Assembly (NCBI GenBank): GCA_017421145.1
Contig: JAFOTA010000084.1
Coordinates: 1-5,352, forward strand
DNA from: Treponema sp.
GTDB taxonomy: Bacteria > Spirochaetota > Spirochaetia > Treponematales > Treponemataceae
DNA: 5,352 nt
Reading direction: 5' to 3'
How positions within the stretch are numbered: the first letter of the stretch is position 1; each line of letters opens with the position of its first letter. The notes under the pieces were generated by a model that did no database searches, was not told the DNA's origin, and worked only from the letters and a program-made list of their open reading frames with translations. A program made the translations under genes and the position numbers. Positions 4,971-5,352 of the stretch are shown here, in pieces.

Positions 4971-5352
4971 AAACACGGCGGACAGTACGCGAAGAACATC
5001 TACCTCGGGGACACAAGGATTGTAACTAAGCTGAGAGGGGCGAAAGAGAACACGACCCACGAGGAGACCTACAAACAGTATTTCTACCACAGTGACCATT
5101 TAGGCTCTGCAACTTTGATAACGGACTACAATGGTGATGAGTACCAGAGGATAGAATACACGCCATACGGCGAGACATGGGTTGAGAAAACACAGAACAC
5201 AGGACTGGAGTACCTGCCGTATAAATTCACAGGAAAGGAAATGGACGAAGAAACCGGTCTGTACTACTACGGTGCCCGATACCTGGACCCGAAGTATTCG
5301 CGGTGGATTTCGGTGGATCCGGCTTTAGGCGAGTACATACCTGCCGCTGGCA
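4971..5352 (+). CDS. 5'-truncated RHS repeat-associated core segment, open at the window end
   Basis: The frame gives 127 codons without a stop. Motifs in order are YAKNIYLGDTRIVTKL (6-21), YHSDHLGSATLITD (39-52), EYTPYGETW (62-70), KFTGKEMDEETGLYYYGARY (85-104), LDPKYSRWISVDPALG (105-120) and GEYIPAAG (120-127). This is the RHS-repeat-associated core, the conserved end of the shell that encloses a C-terminal toxin in polymorphic toxin proteins; a variable toxin tail would be expected just beyond the window. The large N-terminal part is missing: the frame closes upstream at TAA 4950-4952 inside flgN, and no ATG, GTG or TTG with a Shine-Dalgarno precedes the core. It is therefore probably a remnant, a displaced RHS tip cassette, or an assembly join. 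Tyr codons are 14 TAC to 3 TAT, against 4 TAC to 11 TAT in the regulator and kinase genes together. The identity of the domain is secure; its expression is doubtful. Confidence 0.85.

Noticed and set aside
4893..5099. Minus-strand open frame across the flgN-RHS junction
   Set aside because: It is antisense to two well-supported plus-strand coding segments and has no recognisable motif.

Overview
The window looks like chromosomal DNA of a host-associated treponeme (Spirochaetota). The evidence is an adjacent FliS-FlgN flagellar chaperone pair of the kind treponemes carry, an RHS core module of the type common in treponeme genomes (ending in a GEYIP motif just before the usual toxin position), and moderate base composition with A/T-rich intergenic stretches. 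The genus call is inference from protein style; no rRNA or other direct marker is present.

Layout. Positions 1-90 hold the last 29 codons of an unidentified plus-strand gene. Positions 91-408 are a gene-poor, repeat-rich spacer with three copies of a short repeat (two direct/inverted relationships), three GCATG-type repeats about 40 bp apart, a possible 20-codon small ORF with a very strong ribosome binding site, and a near-consensus housekeeping promoter. That promoter points at 409, where the predicted transcription start coincides with the ATG of a secreted protein, so the operon probably begins with a leaderless mRNA. Positions 409-3688 are a tight four-gene operon: secreted 154-aa protein, OmpR/PhoB-type response regulator, membrane histidine kinase, and membrane-anchored NlpC/P60 peptidase. 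The last three genes overlap by 4 bases each (ATGA).

Positions 3689-4002 (about 310 bp) contain no gene but carry a cluster of inverted repeats that can form mutually exclusive helices, a weak candidate promoter, and a 14-bp direct repeat with a 20-bp period. fliS (4003-4455) and flgN (4481-4969) follow, each with a good Shine-Dalgarno. Directly after the flgN stop lies a 5'-truncated RHS core segment in another frame, open to the end of the window.

How the genes work together. The operon reads as an envelope signalling unit: a periplasmic protein and a kinase with a large periplasmic loop could sense an envelope condition, the regulator would change transcription, and the NlpC/P60 enzyme would act on peptidoglycan. 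This grouping is the best candidate for an undescribed system here, but its function is inference. FliS and FlgN are chaperones for flagellin and for hook-junction proteins, respectively. The RHS piece is probably a gene fragment, a displaced RHS tip, or an assembly join at a repeat.
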